A stretch of 7,069 nucleotides of DNA, from positions 1 to 7,069 of the forward strand of contig CATLIP010000129.1 of assembly GCA_949957035.1 (NCBI GenBank). Direction: 5' to 3'. The notes beneath the pieces are model-generated. The model saw only the letters and a list, made by a program, of their open reading frames with translations. It made no database searches and had not been told where the DNA came from. Every line of letters starts with the position of its first letter. Position 1 is the first letter of the stretch. Shown one piece after another: positions 6,511-7,069 of the stretch. Position numbers and translations under genes: made by a program. The stretch comes from an uncultured Lachnospiraceae bacterium. Its GTDB lineage: Bacteria > Bacillota_A > Clostridia > Lachnospirales > Lachnospiraceae.

Positions 6511-7069
6511 CTAAAATTTCTCCACCTTATACCCGACTCCCCATACTACCTTGAGATAGCGGGGTTCCTTGGGATTAATCTCAATCTTTTCCCTGATATG
6601 CCGGATATGCACCGCCACCGTGTTATCCACGCCAATGGCGTCCTCATTCCAGATACTTTCATAAATCTGGTCTATAGAGAAAACTTTCCCCTGATTTTTG
6701 ACTAATAACAGTAAAATATTATACTCGATAGGCGTAAGCTTCACCGGCTCTCCGTCCACAGTTACCTCTTTTAAGTCGTCGTTAATGGCAAGCCCGCCGG
6801 CCTCATACACTTCCTTTCCTGTATGTTCCGCTGTGCTGCCAAGCTGCGTATACCTGCGCAACTGTGACTTGACTCTCGCCACCAGCTCCAGAGGGTTAAA
6901 CGGTTTCGTCACATAGTCGTCTGCACCTACGTTCAATCCCAGTATCTTATCCGCATCCTCCGATTTCGCTGATAAAATAATAATAGGCATATTATTCTGT
7001 TCTCGAATCTTAAGCGTTGCACGTATCCCGTCTAACTTTGGCATCATCACATCCAGCACCAACAGATCC
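6511..7069 (-). CDS. OmpR/PhoB-family response regulator (partial, N-terminus off the right edge)
   Basis: This is a cytoplasmic DNA-binding regulator, the partner of the adjacent kinase. About 185 residues are visible, running in from the right edge at the phospho-acceptor site DLLVLDVMMPKLDG; the Asp in 'VLDVMMP' is the expected phosphorylation site. The receiver continues with the switch serine in IILSAKSED and the conserved lysine in YVTKPFNPLEL. After a short linker (TQLGSTAEHTGKEV) comes a winged helix-turn-helix domain: LTPIEYNILLLLVKNQGKVF, a recognition-helix region VDNTVAVHIRHIREKIE, and the terminal wing YLKVVWGVGYKVEKF. Family members are about 225-235 residues long, so roughly 45-50 N-terminal residues, the start codon and the operon promoter are missing. 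In this family the regulator often controls its own operon, but no binding site is visible here because that region lies outside. Confidence 0.96.
   Translation of the reverse strand, partial: DLLVLDVMMPKLDGIRATLKIREQNNMPIIILSAKSEDADKILGLNVGADDYVTKPFNPLELVARVKSQLRRYTQLGSTAEHTGKEVYEAGGLAINDDLKEVTVDGEPVKLTPIEYNILLLLVKNQGKVFSIDQIYESIWNEDAIGVDNTVAVHIRHIREKIEINPKEPRYLKVVWGVGYKVEKF

Overview
The window most likely comes from a Firmicute of the gut Lachnospiraceae type (Clostridium cluster XIVa). This rests on strong AAGGGAG/AAGGGGAG ribosome binding sites, moderate base composition, and protein styles that I recognise from that group: a VanS-like kinase with a 'KNIS' G1 region, and a large anchored surface protein with a C39-like tail. 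The assignment is an inference; no species is claimed.

Layout, left to right. Positions 2-124 hold the 3' end of a + strand gene for a small membrane protein, probably a QueT-type ECF transporter S component. Positions 125-214 are the gap between two converging transcription units and contain one strong hairpin (137-187) that can terminate from both sides. The rest of the window is one - strand gene cluster, read from the right edge leftward: an OmpR/PhoB-type response regulator (6511-7069, N-terminus off the edge), a large sensor histidine kinase (3898-6498), a class I SAM-dependent methyltransferase of the METTL25/Trm13-like type (2657-3868), and an 813-residue membrane-anchored extracytoplasmic protein with a beta-propeller-like middle and a C39-peptidase-like tail (215-2656). 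The gaps are 12, 29 and 0 bases, so the four genes are very probably one operon whose promoter lies beyond the right edge.

How the genes may work together (inference): the kinase has about 360 residues outside the membrane plus four further membrane helices, so it is built to read an envelope or external signal and pass phosphate to the regulator. The last gene places a large domain on the same side of the membrane as the kinase sensor, making it a candidate accessory or signal-presenting protein, or simply a co-regulated surface protein. The methyltransferase is cytoplasmic, has an RNA-methyltransferase flavour, and may be an unrelated passenger or a translation-linked output. No CRISPR array, tRNA, rRNA, insertion sequence or phage feature was seen. 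The most unusual points are the apparent loss of the catalytic cysteine motif in the C39-like tail, the missing canonical G1 box in the kinase, and the start region of the methyltransferase, which lacks a visible ribosome binding site and carries a tandem 8-base repeat creating a three-codon ORF that overlaps the start.
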